The notes under the pieces: model-generated
Databases searched by the model: none
Told to the model about the DNA's origin: nothing
What the model saw: the letters and a program-made list of their open reading frames with translations, nothing else
Assembly (NCBI RefSeq): GCF_015558785.1
Contig: NZ_JADMOP010000001.1
Location: 62,001-126,000, forward strand
Source of the DNA: Collinsella aerofaciens
GTDB taxonomy: Bacteria; Actinomycetota; Coriobacteriia; Coriobacteriales; Coriobacteriaceae
Direction: 5' to 3'
Length of the DNA stretch: 64,000 nt
In this document: one piece after another, positions 16,321 to 24,771 of the stretch
How positions within the stretch are numbered: the first letter of the stretch is position 1
Layout of the letters: each line of letters opens with the position of its first letter
Translations under genes and position numbers: made by a program

Positions 16321-18774
16321 ATGCGTGTTTCTTACGACTGGCTCAAGACCATGATCGATATTCCGGAGGATCCCAAGACCCTTTCGGACGAATATATCCG
16401 TACCGGCACCGAGGTCGAGGCGATCGACACCGTGGGCGAGTCCTTCGACCACGTGGTGACCGCCAAGGTGCTCACCAAGATCCCGCACCCCGATAGCGAC
16501 CACATGTATGTGTGCTCGGTCGACGTGGGCGACAAGAATCTCGACGCCGACGGCAATCCCGCTCCGCTGCAGATCGTCTGCGGCGCGCAGAACTTCGAGG
16601 CCGGCGACCACATCGTCACGGCCATGATTGGCGCCGTGCTTCCCGGCGACGTCAAGATCAAGAAGAGCAAGCTTCGCGGCGTCGTGTCCATGGGCATGAA
16701 CTGCTCCGCGCGCGAGCTCGGCCTGGGTGGCGACCACTCCGGCATTATGATCCTGCCCGAGGATACGCCCTGCGGCATGCCGTTTGCCGAGTACGTGGGC
16801 TCGAGCGACACCGTGCTCGACTGTGAGATCACGCCCAACCGTCCCGACTGCCTGTCCATGATCGGCATGGCCCGCGAGACCGGCGCCATCTTCGACCGCG
16901 ATTTCCACGTTGAGCTGCCCGCCATCAAGGTCGAGACCGGCCGCGCGACCGACGACGAGCTTTCCGTCGAGATCGCCGACGAGGGCCTGTGCGACCGCTA
17001 CGTTGCCCGCATCGTGCGCAACGTCAAGGTCGGCCCGTCGCCAGACTGGATGGTCAAGCGCCTCAACGCCCTAGGCGTGCGCCCGCACAACAACATCGTC
17101 GACATCACCAACTACGTGATGATGCTCACCGGTCAGCCGCTGCACGCCTTTGACCTGGACACCTTTGCCGAGCGCGATGGCCACCGTCGTGTGGTGGTTC
17201 GTGCCGCCCAGCAGGACGAGAAGTTCACGACGCTCGACGGCGAGGAGCGCGTGCTCGACGCCGGCATGGGCCTCATCACCGACGGCGAGCGCCCCGTGGC
17301 GTTGGCCGGCGTTATGGGTGGCATGGATTCCGAGATCGAGGACGATACCGTTGACGTGATGGTCGAGAGCGCCTGCTTCAACGCCGGCCGCACCTCGCAC
17401 ACCAGCCGCGACCTTTCGCTGATCTCCGACGCCTCCATTCGCTTTGAGCGCCAGGTTGACGAGACCGGCTGCGTGGATGTTGCCAACGTTACCTGTGCGC
17501 TGATTGAGGAGATCGCCGGCGGCGAGGTCGCTCCCGGCTATGTGGACGTGTTCCCCGCGCCCAAGACCATCGACAGCATCAAGCTGCGCCTGGCCCGCGT
17601 GCACGCCATCTGCGGTGCCGACATCGAGTCCGACTTTATCGAGCGCTCGCTCACCCGCCTGGGCTGCACCGTCGAGCGCGACGGCGAGGACTTTATGGTC
17701 ACGCCGCCGAGCTTCCGTCCCGACCTGCCGCGTGAGATCGACCTGATCGAGGAGGTCTTGCGCTTATGGGGCATGGGCCGCGTGACGGCGACCATTCCGG
17801 CTGCCAAGAACCACATCGGCGGTCTGACCCGCGAGCAGAAGCTCACTCGTAAGGTCGGCGAGATCCTGCGCGCCTGCGGCCTCAACGAGACCACGACTTT
17901 TGGCTTTGCCGCCCCGGGCGACCTGGAGAAGATCGGTATGTCCACCGAGGGTCGCGGTTGCCCCGTGGTGCTCATGAACCCGCTGGTAGCCGAGCAGACC
18001 GAGATGCGCCGCTCGCTGTTGCCAGGCCTGTTGCAGTCTGTGGCCTACAACGAGGCCCACGGCACGCCCAACGTGCATCTGTACGAGGTCGGCAGCTTGT
18101 TCCACGGTCGCGAGAACGCCAGCCTGCCCAAGGAGACCAAGTCCGTGGCGGGCGTGCTCTCGGGCCAGTGGAGCGAGCGGTCCTGGAACATGAAGTACCG
18201 TAAGCTGCGCTTCTTCTTTGGCAAGGGCATTGTCGAGGAGCTGCTTGCTCAGCTGCGCATCGAGAAGGTTCGCTTCCGTCCCGTCGAGGGCGAGGGCTAT
18301 GCCTTCCTGCAGCCGGGTCGTGCGGCTGAGGTTCTGTCCGGCGGCACCGTGCTGGGCTGGGTTGGCGAGATCCACCCCAAGGCGCGCGAGGCCATGGGCA
18401 TCGACGAGGTCGTCGTTGCCTTTGAGCTCGACTTGGACAAGCTGATCAAGGGCGCCCGCAACCAGGAGAACTACCGCGAGTTCTCGCAGTACCCGGCCGT
18501 TGAGCACGACCTTGCTATCGTGGTCGACAACACTGTGACCTGCGAGGATCTTGAGCGCCGTATTACCAGCGCCGGAGGCAAGCTGCTCGAGGGCGTGCGC
18601 CTGTTCGACGTCTACCGCGATCCCGTCCGTATCGGTGCGGGCAAGAAGTCCATGGCCTTTGCGCTTACGTATCGCTCCGACGACCACACGCTCACCAGCG
18701 AAGAGGTCGAAAAAGCGCACCAGAAGATCGTCACCAAGGTGTGCAAGGGCGTAAACGGCGAGGTCCGCGGCTAG
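16321..18774 (+). CDS. pheT: Phenylalanyl-tRNA synthetase beta subunit
   Basis: The 817-residue partner of PheS has the full domain order: an N-terminal tRNA-binding (EMAP/OB) domain at about residues 40-150 (VVTAKVLTKIPHPDSDHM), the B3/B4 editing module around 210-400 (RPHNNIVDITNYVMML), the B5 domain about 400-480, the inactive class II core (EQTEMRRSLLPGLL) around 560 and the C-terminal ferredoxin-like anticodon-binding domain (YREFSQYPAVEHDLAIVV) at about 720-817. ATG 16321 follows AAAGGAGAG. No terminator is seen directly after the stop. Confidence 0.97.
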   Translation: MRVSYDWLKTMIDIPEDPKTLSDEYIRTGTEVEAIDTVGESFDHVVTAKVLTKIPHPDSDHMYVCSVDVGDKNLDADGNPAPLQIVCGAQNFEAGDHIVTAMIGAVLPGDVKIKKSKLRGVVSMGMNCSARELGLGGDHSGIMILPEDTPCGMPFAEYVGSSDTVLDCEITPNRPDCLSMIGMARETGAIFDRDFHVELPAIKVETGRATDDELSVEIADEGLCDRYVARIVRNVKVGPSPDWMVKRLNALGVRPHNNIVDITNYVMMLTGQPLHAFDLDTFAERDGHRRVVVRAAQQDEKFTTLDGEERVLDAGMGLITDGERPVALAGVMGGMDSEIEDDTVDVMVESACFNAGRTSHTSRDLSLISDASIRFERQVDETGCVDVANVTCALIEEIAGGEVAPGYVDVFPAPKTIDSIKLRLARVHAICGADIESDFIERSLTRLGCTVERDGEDFMVTPPSFRPDLPREIDLIEEVLRLWGMGRVTATIPAAKNHIGGLTREQKLTRKVGEILRACGLNETTTFGFAAPGDLEKIGMSTEGRGCPVVLMNPLVAEQTEMRRSLLPGLLQSVAYNEAHGTPNVHLYEVGSLFHGRENASLPKETKSVAGVLSGQWSERSWNMKYRKLRFFFGKGIVEELLAQLRIEKVRFRPVEGEGYAFLQPGRAAEVLSGGTVLGWVGEIHPKAREAMGIDEVVVAFELDLDKLIKGARNQENYREFSQYPAVEHDLAIVVDNTVTCEDLERRITSAGGKLLEGVRLFDVYRDPVRIGAGKKSMAFALTYRSDDHTLTSEEVEKAHQKIVTKVCKGVNGEVRG

Positions 18775-18896
18775 GTCCTGCGCTGGGGTATGGGTCAGCG
18801 GTGGCTGCTGCCGAGTCCTACGTGACTGCTGTGCCCGGTATAAGGCACCGTTGAGCCTGCATATATGACACGCGCATTACATAACGGCGTGCTGCT

Positions 18897-18925
18897 TTGT
18901 CGGCAGTGCGCCGTTTTGCTATGAT
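18897..18925 (+). promoter_or_regulatory. Promoter of the cbiMQO operon
   Basis: TTGTCG at 18897-18902 and TATGAT at 18920-18925 are exactly 17 bases apart, placing transcription start near 18932, a few bases before the inverted repeat at 18936. Confidence 0.75.
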
Positions 18926-18935
18926 AGCCCGCGGC

Positions 18936-18963
18936 GTGTTACGAATCTGACATTACGTAACAC
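18936..18963. promoter_or_regulatory. NikR-type operator
   Basis: GTGTTAC at 18936-18942 and GTAACAC at 18957-18963 are perfect inverted halves separated by exactly 14 bases. This is the known GTGTTAC-N14-GTAACAC form of the nickel regulator NikR site. It overlaps the predicted transcription start, the right place for repression. No nikR gene lies in the window. Confidence 0.85.
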
Positions 18964-19020
18964 TGGAAAGGTGATTCAAGCGGCGTTGCAATTCCGTGCG
19001 CCGATAACCGGGAGGCGTAC

Positions 19021-20106
19021 ATGCACATTCCAGATAATTATCTGTCCCCGCAGACCGATGCCGTTATGGCGGTGGCGATGGTGCCCGTTTGGATCCACTG
19101 CATCAAGAAGGTGCGCGCCACGCTCGATCGCGAGCACATGGCGTTCCTGGGCATCTGCGCCGCGTTCTCCTTCCTGCTCATGATGTTCAACGTGCCGCTG
19201 CCTGGCGGCACCACAGGCCACGCCGTTGGTGGCGCACTCATCGCGCTGCTGCTGGGCCCCGAGGCCGCGGCTATCGCGGTTTCGGTCGCGCTGGCGCTGC
19301 AAGCGCTGCTGTTTGGCGACGGCGGCATCCTGTCCTTTGGCGCTAACTGCTTTAACATGACCTTCGTGTTGCCGTTTGCCGCAGCCATCGTGTTCCGCGC
19401 GCTTAACAGCCGTTTGCACGACAAGAGCTGGGGCACCTCGGTTTCGGCCATCGTAAGCGGCTGGGTCGGCCTGTGCCTGGCGGCCCTGTGCGCAGCAATC
19501 GAGTTTGGTATTCAGCCGATGCTTTTCACGAATGCTTCGGGCGCTCCGCTGTACTGCCCCTTCCCGCTGTCCATTGCCATTCCGGCCATGATGATCCCGC
19601 ATATGTTGGTAGCCGGCGTGGTCGAGGGCGTGGCGACTGCCGCGATCTACGGCTTTATCAAGAAGACGGCGCCGAGCGTTATCGTCGGCCCCGAGGCCGC
19701 CGATGGACAGCTTGCTGCCGAGGGCGCTGCTGCCAAGAAGACCTCGCTGGTCCCCACGCTCATCTTGGTTGCCGTGCTTGTCGTGGCCACGCCGCTGGGC
19801 CTGCTGGCCACGGGTGACGCCTGGGGTGAGTGGGACGCCGAGGGCGCCGCGACCGCCGTTCAGGAGGTTGGCGACGACAGCCTGCAGGCTTCGGTCGGTC
19901 TCGACACCCCGACCTTTGCCGATGCGCTGCCTACGGGTGATTACCTGCAGGCCTATTCCGAGGAGCAGGGTCTCGGCTTTGCCGGTCAGGCTGCCATGTA
20001 TATCCTGTCCGGCGTGATTGGCGTGGCGGTGCTCACCATCGCATTCCGTCTGATCTCGCTGACGGTCAAGGAAAGCGGTGCTCATGGCGATGGTCGAGCT
20101 GCCTAG
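19021..20106 (+). CDS. cbiM: ECF metal transporter substrate-binding membrane protein CbiM/NikM
   Basis: The 361-residue membrane protein begins MHIPDNYLSP; in this family the N-terminal Met-His forms the metal site. About seven hydrophobic segments follow, with GGTTGHAVGGALIALLLGPEAA and LLFGDGGILSFGANCFNM as family landmarks. Residues about 245-361 form a fused C-terminal part with PLGLLATGDAWGEWDAE, resembling the PDGLE/CbiN-like partner that in other operons is a separate gene; no cbiN is present here. The protein presents Ni2+ or Co2+ to the CbiQ-CbiO motor. The NikR-type operator upstream favours nickel. GGGAGG lies before ATG 19021. Confidence 0.92.
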   Translation: MHIPDNYLSPQTDAVMAVAMVPVWIHCIKKVRATLDREHMAFLGICAAFSFLLMMFNVPLPGGTTGHAVGGALIALLLGPEAAAIAVSVALALQALLFGDGGILSFGANCFNMTFVLPFAAAIVFRALNSRLHDKSWGTSVSAIVSGWVGLCLAALCAAIEFGIQPMLFTNASGAPLYCPFPLSIAIPAMMIPHMLVAGVVEGVATAAIYGFIKKTAPSVIVGPEAADGQLAAEGAAAKKTSLVPTLILVAVLVVATPLGLLATGDAWGEWDAEGAATAVQEVGDDSLQASVGLDTPTFADALPTGDYLQAYSEEQGLGFAGQAAMYILSGVIGVAVLTIAFRLISLTVKESGAHGDGRAA

Positions 20107-20920
20107 CTGGCTTGCGGTCGAGCAGCGTTACGAGCCCACGGGCGCTCGTCATCGCGTGATGCAAAAGAACGTCCTGCACCTGGCGAGCCTGCTTGAGCGG
20201 GTTCGCCTGGGCGGGGGCGCGCACGAGGGCGGGTCGATGGTCGACCGCGCCCTTTCTTGCGTTTCGGCTCCGGTGCGCCTGGTGGGGATGTTCTTTTGCG
20301 TCCTGTGCGTGTGTCTGACGCAGAGCCCGCTGTACATCATGTTGATGGCGGCTATCGCGCTGGTGCTCGTTGCCGTGCGCCCTGTACGCGGGCTGCGCGC
20401 GACCTTTGTGCCGGCGTTGGCTGCCGCGGGGTTTGCCGTGGTTCTGGCACTGCCTGCCCTGCTGCTGGGCGCTTCTGCCGCGGGTGCCATGCTCAAAATT
20501 GCGCTTAAGACGTTCATTAACGTGTCGCTCGTGCTGGGTGTTTCGTGGACCCTCACGTGGAGCCGCATGTCGGCGGCGCTCAAGATGCTGCATCTACCCG
20601 ACGAAGTTATCTTTACGTTTGATATGGCGCTCAAGCACATCGAGGTGCTGGGTCGTACGGCGCACGATCTGTGCGAATCGGTCATGCTGCGCAGCGTTGG
20701 CCGTGCGCCCGAGGGATTTTCGCGTACCGATTCGATCGCGGGTATCATGGGCATGACCTTTATCAAGGCGATGAAATGCAGCCGCGCGATGGACGAGGCT
20801 ATGCTTTGCCGCGGCTTTGCCGGTGCGTATCCGGCTCCCGCGCGCGTCAGGTTTGGCTGGCGCGATGCGGCCTATGCGGCCGGCGTGGCGCTGCTGACAG
20901 TGTTGTGCGCCGTGCTGTAG
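20084..20920 (+). CDS. cbiQ: ECF transporter transmembrane subunit CbiQ
   Basis: The 278-residue T component couples ATP hydrolysis to CbiM. The first 50 residues are cytoplasmic and polar, followed by several hydrophobic helices. The C-terminal half carries the two coupling motifs with the family Ala-Arg-Gly-like signatures, here ESVMLRSVG around residue 200 and MDEAMLCRGFAG around 240. It overlaps the cbiM end by 23 bases, showing translational coupling. ATG 20084 is preferred because AAGGAA sits 10 bases upstream; a GTG at 20078 and an ATG at 20090 are possible. Confidence 0.9.
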   Translation: MAMVELPSWLAVEQRYEPTGARHRVMQKNVLHLASLLERVRLGGGAHEGGSMVDRALSCVSAPVRLVGMFFCVLCVCLTQSPLYIMLMAAIALVLVAVRPVRGLRATFVPALAAAGFAVVLALPALLLGASAAGAMLKIALKTFINVSLVLGVSWTLTWSRMSAALKMLHLPDEVIFTFDMALKHIEVLGRTAHDLCESVMLRSVGRAPEGFSRTDSIAGIMGMTFIKAMKCSRAMDEAMLCRGFAGAYPAPARVRFGWRDAAYAAGVALLTVLCAVL

Positions 20921-20948
20921 GCGCTGCTGGTTCCGACTGGGGATGCAA

Positions 20949-21737
20949 ATGGGGAAGGGCGACGTTTTGGCAAACGATACAAATGACGCGATGGGCGCGA
21001 GCGGTGCTGTTGGCGCCGAGGCAACGCCGCTCATCGAGTTTCGCGACGTGGTGTTTTCCTATGCGGGCCATACGGTGGTCGACGGCGTTTCGCTGCGCGT
21101 GGACCGTGGTGAACTCGTTGCCCTGCTCGGTCCCAACGGCTGCGGCAAGACGACGATTATGCGTCTTATTAACGGCCTTGAACTCGTGGATGCAGGGGCA
21201 TACCTGTTTGACGGGCACGTGATCGATGAGGCGTTTCTAAAGGATTCCGCGGCCGCTCAGCGTTTTCATCAGCGCGTAGGTTTTGTGTTTCAGAATGCCG
21301 ATGCTCAGCTGTTCTGCGCTACGGTGGGCGAGGAAGTTGCTTTTGGTCCCGCGCAGATGGGGCTGCCGGCAGACGAGCTCGAGCGCCGCGTGCGCGATGC
21401 CATGGGGCTGTTCCAGGTTGCCGACCTTGCCGACGCCTCTCCCTATCAGCTCTCGGGCGGGCAAAAGAAGCGCGTTGCGCTGGCTGCGGTGGTGTCGATG
21501 AACCCGGATATCTTGGTCCTCGACGAGCCTACCAATGGGCTCGACGAGGATTCATGCGACATTGTGGTCAACTTCTTGCTGGCCTACGTCGCGGCGGGTA
21601 AGACGGTCTTGATGAGCACACATCACCAGGATTTGGTGCGACGCCTGGGTGCCCGTGCAATCTATATCGATCGATATCACCATGTGATCGAGGCGCCTTC
21701 GCCGTCGTATGGAACCGAAAGCGGTGCTACGGACTAG
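20949..21737 (+). CDS. cbiO: ECF transporter ATP-binding subunit CbiO
   Basis: The 262-residue ABC ATPase powers the metal transporter. Walker A is GPNGCGKTT (about residue 62), the Q-loop FQNADAQLF is typical of CbiO/EcfA, the signature is YQLSGGQKKR, Walker B is ILVLDEPTNGLD, and the switch histidine is in MSTHHQD. The first 25 residues are a poorly conserved linker, and the start is uncertain: ATG 20943, ATG 20949 (GGGG about 6 bases upstream) and TTG 20967 (AAGGG upstream) are all in frame. It closes the three-gene operon; the next gene starts 80 bases later. Confidence 0.93.
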   Translation: MGKGDVLANDTNDAMGASGAVGAEATPLIEFRDVVFSYAGHTVVDGVSLRVDRGELVALLGPNGCGKTTIMRLINGLELVDAGAYLFDGHVIDEAFLKDSAAAQRFHQRVGFVFQNADAQLFCATVGEEVAFGPAQMGLPADELERRVRDAMGLFQVADLADASPYQLSGGQKKRVALAAVVSMNPDILVLDEPTNGLDEDSCDIVVNFLLAYVAAGKTVLMSTHHQDLVRRLGARAIYIDRYHHVIEAPSPSYGTESGATD

Positions 21738-21817
21738 TTGCTGCGTAGAGCGTGCGTAGCCGCCCGCGCGGCTTTGCCGTGATGGTATAGTTATCCAGGT
21801 TTTTTATGGGGGTGGCT

Positions 21818-22666
21818 ATGCCAAGCTGGAACATTCATATCGCTCAGACGGAGCGTTTGCTGGAGCGCACCGGTGCGCTTGCCAATAGCGTGCGCGACCG
21901 CAATGCCTTTTTGTTTGGCTGCGTGGTTCCGGATATCTTCGTGGGCTATATGGTCCCTGGCATCGCCGATCCCATCCCGTACCGCATTACGCACTTTGCA
22001 AAGCCCGAGCCTATCCCTAAGCCTCGTGAGCATGAGTTCTGGGATACCTATGTGGCACCGTTGCTTAAAAGTTCGCCCACCGGTGCGCCAGCCGCGGCCA
22101 CCTCGATTGTCGATGAGCGCGAGCGACTGAATCGCGTGCACTATCCCCAGCGCTACAGGGATGCCGAGCCGGTTGCCGGTCCCGGCGCCTGTGAGTTCTC
22201 GCTTGCATCCGAAGATGTGGCGCAGTCGTTGCTCGATTTGACACTGGGTGTCTGGTCGCATCTGGTGGCCGATACCGTATGGAATACGCGCGTGAATCAG
22301 TACCTGGAGGCGCACGGCGGCAAGCCGTGCGAGGAGTTCCGCATTAAAAAGCAAGGCGACTTTGACTGGTTTGGCAAGACGCTCGGCATTGTTTCGATTC
22401 CGCGCGCGACCGATCGCCTGTATACTGCGGCGACGCGTTTTGGGCAGTATCCCATCCATAAGGAGTATGTGCTCAAGACCATCGGCGTTATGCACGAGAT
22501 CGTGCGCGAAAACCCCGGCGAGGCCGACCATCCGCCATACCGCCTGCTGACCGAGAAATTCTTCGACGCAACGTTTACCGAGGTCATCGAGCTGACCGAG
22601 GCGGGCTTTGCGGCTCGCGTTGCCGCTTCTGGCGTTCCCGCAGTCCCCCTGATTGCTAGCTGCTAG
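21818..22666 (+). CDS. Zinc-dependent phospholipase C-like protein
   Basis: The 282-residue protein matches the zinc-dependent phospholipase C fold family: MPSWNIHIAQTERLL at the start, FLFGCVVPDIFVGYM at about residues 32-46, THFAK near 65, and LGVWSHLVADTVWN near 150, which together supply the His and Asp zinc ligands. There is no signal peptide, so it may act inside the cell, unlike secreted clostridial PLC. ATG 21818 follows GGGGGTGG; ATG 21806 lacks a site. It is a single gene, and its stop overlaps the stop of a gene fragment on the other strand. Substrate unknown. Confidence 0.75.
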   Translation: MPSWNIHIAQTERLLERTGALANSVRDRNAFLFGCVVPDIFVGYMVPGIADPIPYRITHFAKPEPIPKPREHEFWDTYVAPLLKSSPTGAPAAATSIVDERERLNRVHYPQRYRDAEPVAGPGACEFSLASEDVAQSLLDLTLGVWSHLVADTVWNTRVNQYLEAHGGKPCEEFRIKKQGDFDWFGKTLGIVSIPRATDRLYTAATRFGQYPIHKEYVLKTIGVMHEIVRENPGEADHPPYRLLTEKFFDATFTEVIELTEAGFAARVAASGVPAVPLIASC

Positions 22667-22767
22667 CCGGCCGGCTTAACGGTGAACAGTTCATCCCAAT
22701 TGACCAACAGCTCCCGTCGCAGGGCATCTTCGGTGGTACGCTCGGCATCGGAAAGGTTCGCGACTGA
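22663..22767 (-). pseudogene. Possible C-terminal gene remnant (33 codons)
   Basis: A short minus-strand frame between an in-frame TGA (22768-22770) and a TAG (22663-22665) reads VANLSDAERTTEDALRR then ELLVNWDELFTVKPAG. The composition and codon use look like the tail of a real protein, but there is no start codon or ribosome site. It may be a deletion scar. Not identified. Confidence 0.25.
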
Positions 22768-22803
22768 TCACAAATCGATGAAGCGGCATATGAAGTAGGC
22801 CCT

Positions 22804-22841
22804 AAAAAAGGGCCCGGAAGGCAAAGCCTTCCGGGCCCTTT
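22804..22841. terminator. Bidirectional terminator downstream of pyk
   Basis: GGGCCCGGAAGGC and GCCTTCCGGGCCC form a perfect 13-bp stem with an AAA loop at 22810-22838, flanked by six A on the left (T run for pyk) and TTT on the right. Confidence 0.9.
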
Positions 22842-22869
22842 GCAATGCAAGTGTGCTTGCAAGTGCGAT

Positions 22870-24330
22870 TTAGCGCACCTGAGCGACGTAAGCAACGTTG
22901 GTCGAGGAGACCTTGTCCTCGAGCTGGACGCTCATGCGGGGATCGCCAGCGGTGGCGACGGTCAGGTCGCCGGCCTCGACGTAGCCGAGCTCCTTAGCGG
23001 TCTCGATCGCCTTGACGATCGTGCCGTTGACGGTGCCCTGGGTAATCTCGGCCTGGTGCGGGATAACGCCCCAGTACATGATCATCTGCTGGACGGCCCA
23101 CTCGTGGCGGGAGAACGCGCAGATCGGCATGTTGGGACGGAAGTGCGAGATCAGGCGAGCAGTACGGCCGGTGGTCGTCGGCACGGTGATGCACTTGGCG
23201 CCAACGGTGGTAGCCATGTTCACAGCGGACATACCCACAACGTTGTTGACAACGCGGGTGCCGTGAGCGTCAGCCGGAACCTCGAGCGGAGCGTGAGCCG
23301 GGAGGTACTTCTCGGTCTCGAGAGCAATGCTGGCCTGCATCTTGACGGCCTCAACCGGGTACTTACCGGCAGCGGACTCGCCGGACAGCATGACGGCGTC
23401 GGTGCCGTCGTAGATGGCGTTAGCAACGTCGGCAACCTCGGCGCGCGTCGGGCGCGGGTTCTGCTGCATGGAGTCGAGCATCTGCGTAGCGGTGATGACG
23501 GGCTTGTAGGCCGCGTTGCACTTGGCGATGATCTCCTTCTGGATGTGGGGAACGAGCTCGGGCTTGATCTCGATGCCCAGGTCGCCACGGGCGACCATGA
23601 TGCCGTCGGATGCCTCGAGGATCTCATCGAAGTTCTCGACGCCCAGGGCGCACTCGATCTTCGGGAAGATCGTCACGTGCTCGCCACCGTTCCCACGGCA
23701 AAGCTCGCGGATACCGCGGACGGACTCGCCGTCGCGGATGAAGGAAGCGGCGATGTAGTCGATGTTCTCGGTCAGGCCAAAGAGGATGTCCTGACGATCG
23801 CGCTCGGTGATAGCGGGCAGCGAGATGTTGACGTTGGGCATGTTGACGCCCTTGCGCTCGCCGATCAGGCCGTCGTTCTTGACGACGCAGGTCATGTCCT
23901 GGCCGTCGACGGACTCGACCTCGAGGGCAACCAGGCCGTCATCGATCAGGATGAGGGAGCCCTTCTCGACCTCGGAGGGCAGAGCCAGGTAGTCGAGGGA
24001 GATGTGCTCAGCGGTGCCGTGGAAATCCTCGGTCGTGGGCTGAGCGGTGACGACGATCTTGTCGCCGGTCTTGACGGCAACCTTCTTGCCATCGACCAGA
24101 AGACCGGTGCGGACCTCGGGGCCCTTGGTGTCGAGCAGGATGCCGACGGGCATACCGAGCTCCTTGGAAATACGACGGACGCGCTCGATGCGACCGTGGT
24201 GCTCGTCGTAGGAGCCGTGCGAGAAGTTAAAACGGGCGACGTTCATGCCCGCCTTGATCATCTCGCGGATGGTCTCGTCGCTATCGCAGGCGGGACCCAT
24301 GGTGCATACAATCTTAGTGCGCTTGTACAT
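22870..24330 (-). CDS. pyk: Pyruvate kinase
   Basis: The 486-residue enzyme makes pyruvate and ATP from phosphoenolpyruvate in the last step of glycolysis. Landmarks are KIVCTMGPACDS at the start, MNVARFNFSHG near 30, the active-site lysine in FPKIECALGVENFDEI near 225, MVARGDLGIEI near 250, and ITATQMLDSM plus AEVADVANAIYDGTDAVMLS near 285-320. The C-terminal allosteric domain spans about 350-480. GGAGG lies 5 bases before ATG 24330. It is a monocistronic unit with a strong terminator. Confidence 0.97.
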   Translation of the reverse strand: MYKRTKIVCTMGPACDSDETIREMIKAGMNVARFNFSHGSYDEHHGRIERVRRISKELGMPVGILLDTKGPEVRTGLLVDGKKVAVKTGDKIVVTAQPTTEDFHGTAEHISLDYLALPSEVEKGSLILIDDGLVALEVESVDGQDMTCVVKNDGLIGERKGVNMPNVNISLPAITERDRQDILFGLTENIDYIAASFIRDGESVRGIRELCRGNGGEHVTIFPKIECALGVENFDEILEASDGIMVARGDLGIEIKPELVPHIQKEIIAKCNAAYKPVITATQMLDSMQQNPRPTRAEVADVANAIYDGTDAVMLSGESAAGKYPVEAVKMQASIALETEKYLPAHAPLEVPADAHGTRVVNNVVGMSAVNMATTVGAKCITVPTTTGRTARLISHFRPNMPICAFSRHEWAVQQMIMYWGVIPHQAEITQGTVNGTIVKAIETAKELGYVEAGDLTVATAGDPRMSVQLEDKVSSTNVAYVAQVR

Positions 24331-24623
24331 TCAGACCTCCATCTGACATCGTCTTGCGCTGATAGATAAACCATAAGAAATAAAACCGAGTTGATTATAA
24401 CGAAATGGCGTCCGAATACCCCAAAAAATCGACCGTATGCCGAATTAGAAGTTCATTTTTTGCGGAAAAACGGTATATGCAAAAACTTTACCAACCGTTC
24501 TAACCGCTGCTATCTGGGCGATATTTCAATTTGACGATGCGCCGAAGAAAAAACGTTTTATCAATGTTGAGCATCACACGGTCTGCATCGTTGCACTCGA
24601 GCCGTGTTTCCAATTGGAATGTT
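24331..24623. other. Divergent gene-free region upstream of pyk and the P-ATPase
   Basis: This AT-richer region contains the promoters of the two divergent genes. No ORF with a ribosome site is seen. Runs such as ATAAGAAATAAAA and TTGATTATAACG near 24370-24400 are plausible pyk promoter parts on the minus strand. Confidence 0.5.
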
Positions 24624-24653
24624 TTGGCTAGACGCGCCGCTTTGGGGTACCAT
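24624..24653 (+). promoter_or_regulatory. Promoter of the P-ATPase gene
   Basis: TTGGCT at 24624-24629 and TACCAT at 24648-24653 are 18 bases apart, putting the start of transcription near 24660 and giving a leader of about 110 bases. Confidence 0.55.
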
Positions 24654-24659
24654 AGCTCC

Positions 24660-24771
24660 ACTATCAACTGCCGCTCAGCACGGCAGCCTTGATGAGCCCT
24701 TGCCCTTCTCCTGGGAATTATGATCGGGCATCAATCTGCTGAGTGGCCCGAATCCCAGGAGGGGACTCTAT
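24660..24771 (+). promoter_or_regulatory. Structured leader that can hide the ribosome site
   Basis: CTCCTGGGA (24708-24716) pairs with TCCCAGGAG (24753-24761), burying the AGGAGGGG ribosome site, with CGGGC/GCCCG as an inner stem. An alternative pairs TTGATG-AG-CCC (24689-24699) with GGGCATCAA (24726-24734), breaking the inner stem. A third helix, ATCAA-CTGCCG/CGGCAG-CC-TTGAT (24663-24693), competes with that alternative. This is the logic of a riboswitch acting on translation. It matches no riboswitch class I can name. Confidence 0.6.

Noticed and set aside
18775-19020. Cobalamin riboswitch upstream of cbiM
   Set aside because: No B12-box sequence is present; the region holds a clear promoter and a NikR-type inverted repeat instead.
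22840-24369. 509-codon open frame on the plus strand opposite pyk
   Set aside because: Shadow of the pyruvate kinase gene; composition is Gly/Asp/Val/Leu-rich with no motifs.
24660-24771. yybP-ykoY (manganese) or NiCo riboswitch
   Set aside because: The conserved loop sequences of those classes are not visible; only the general switching logic is supported.
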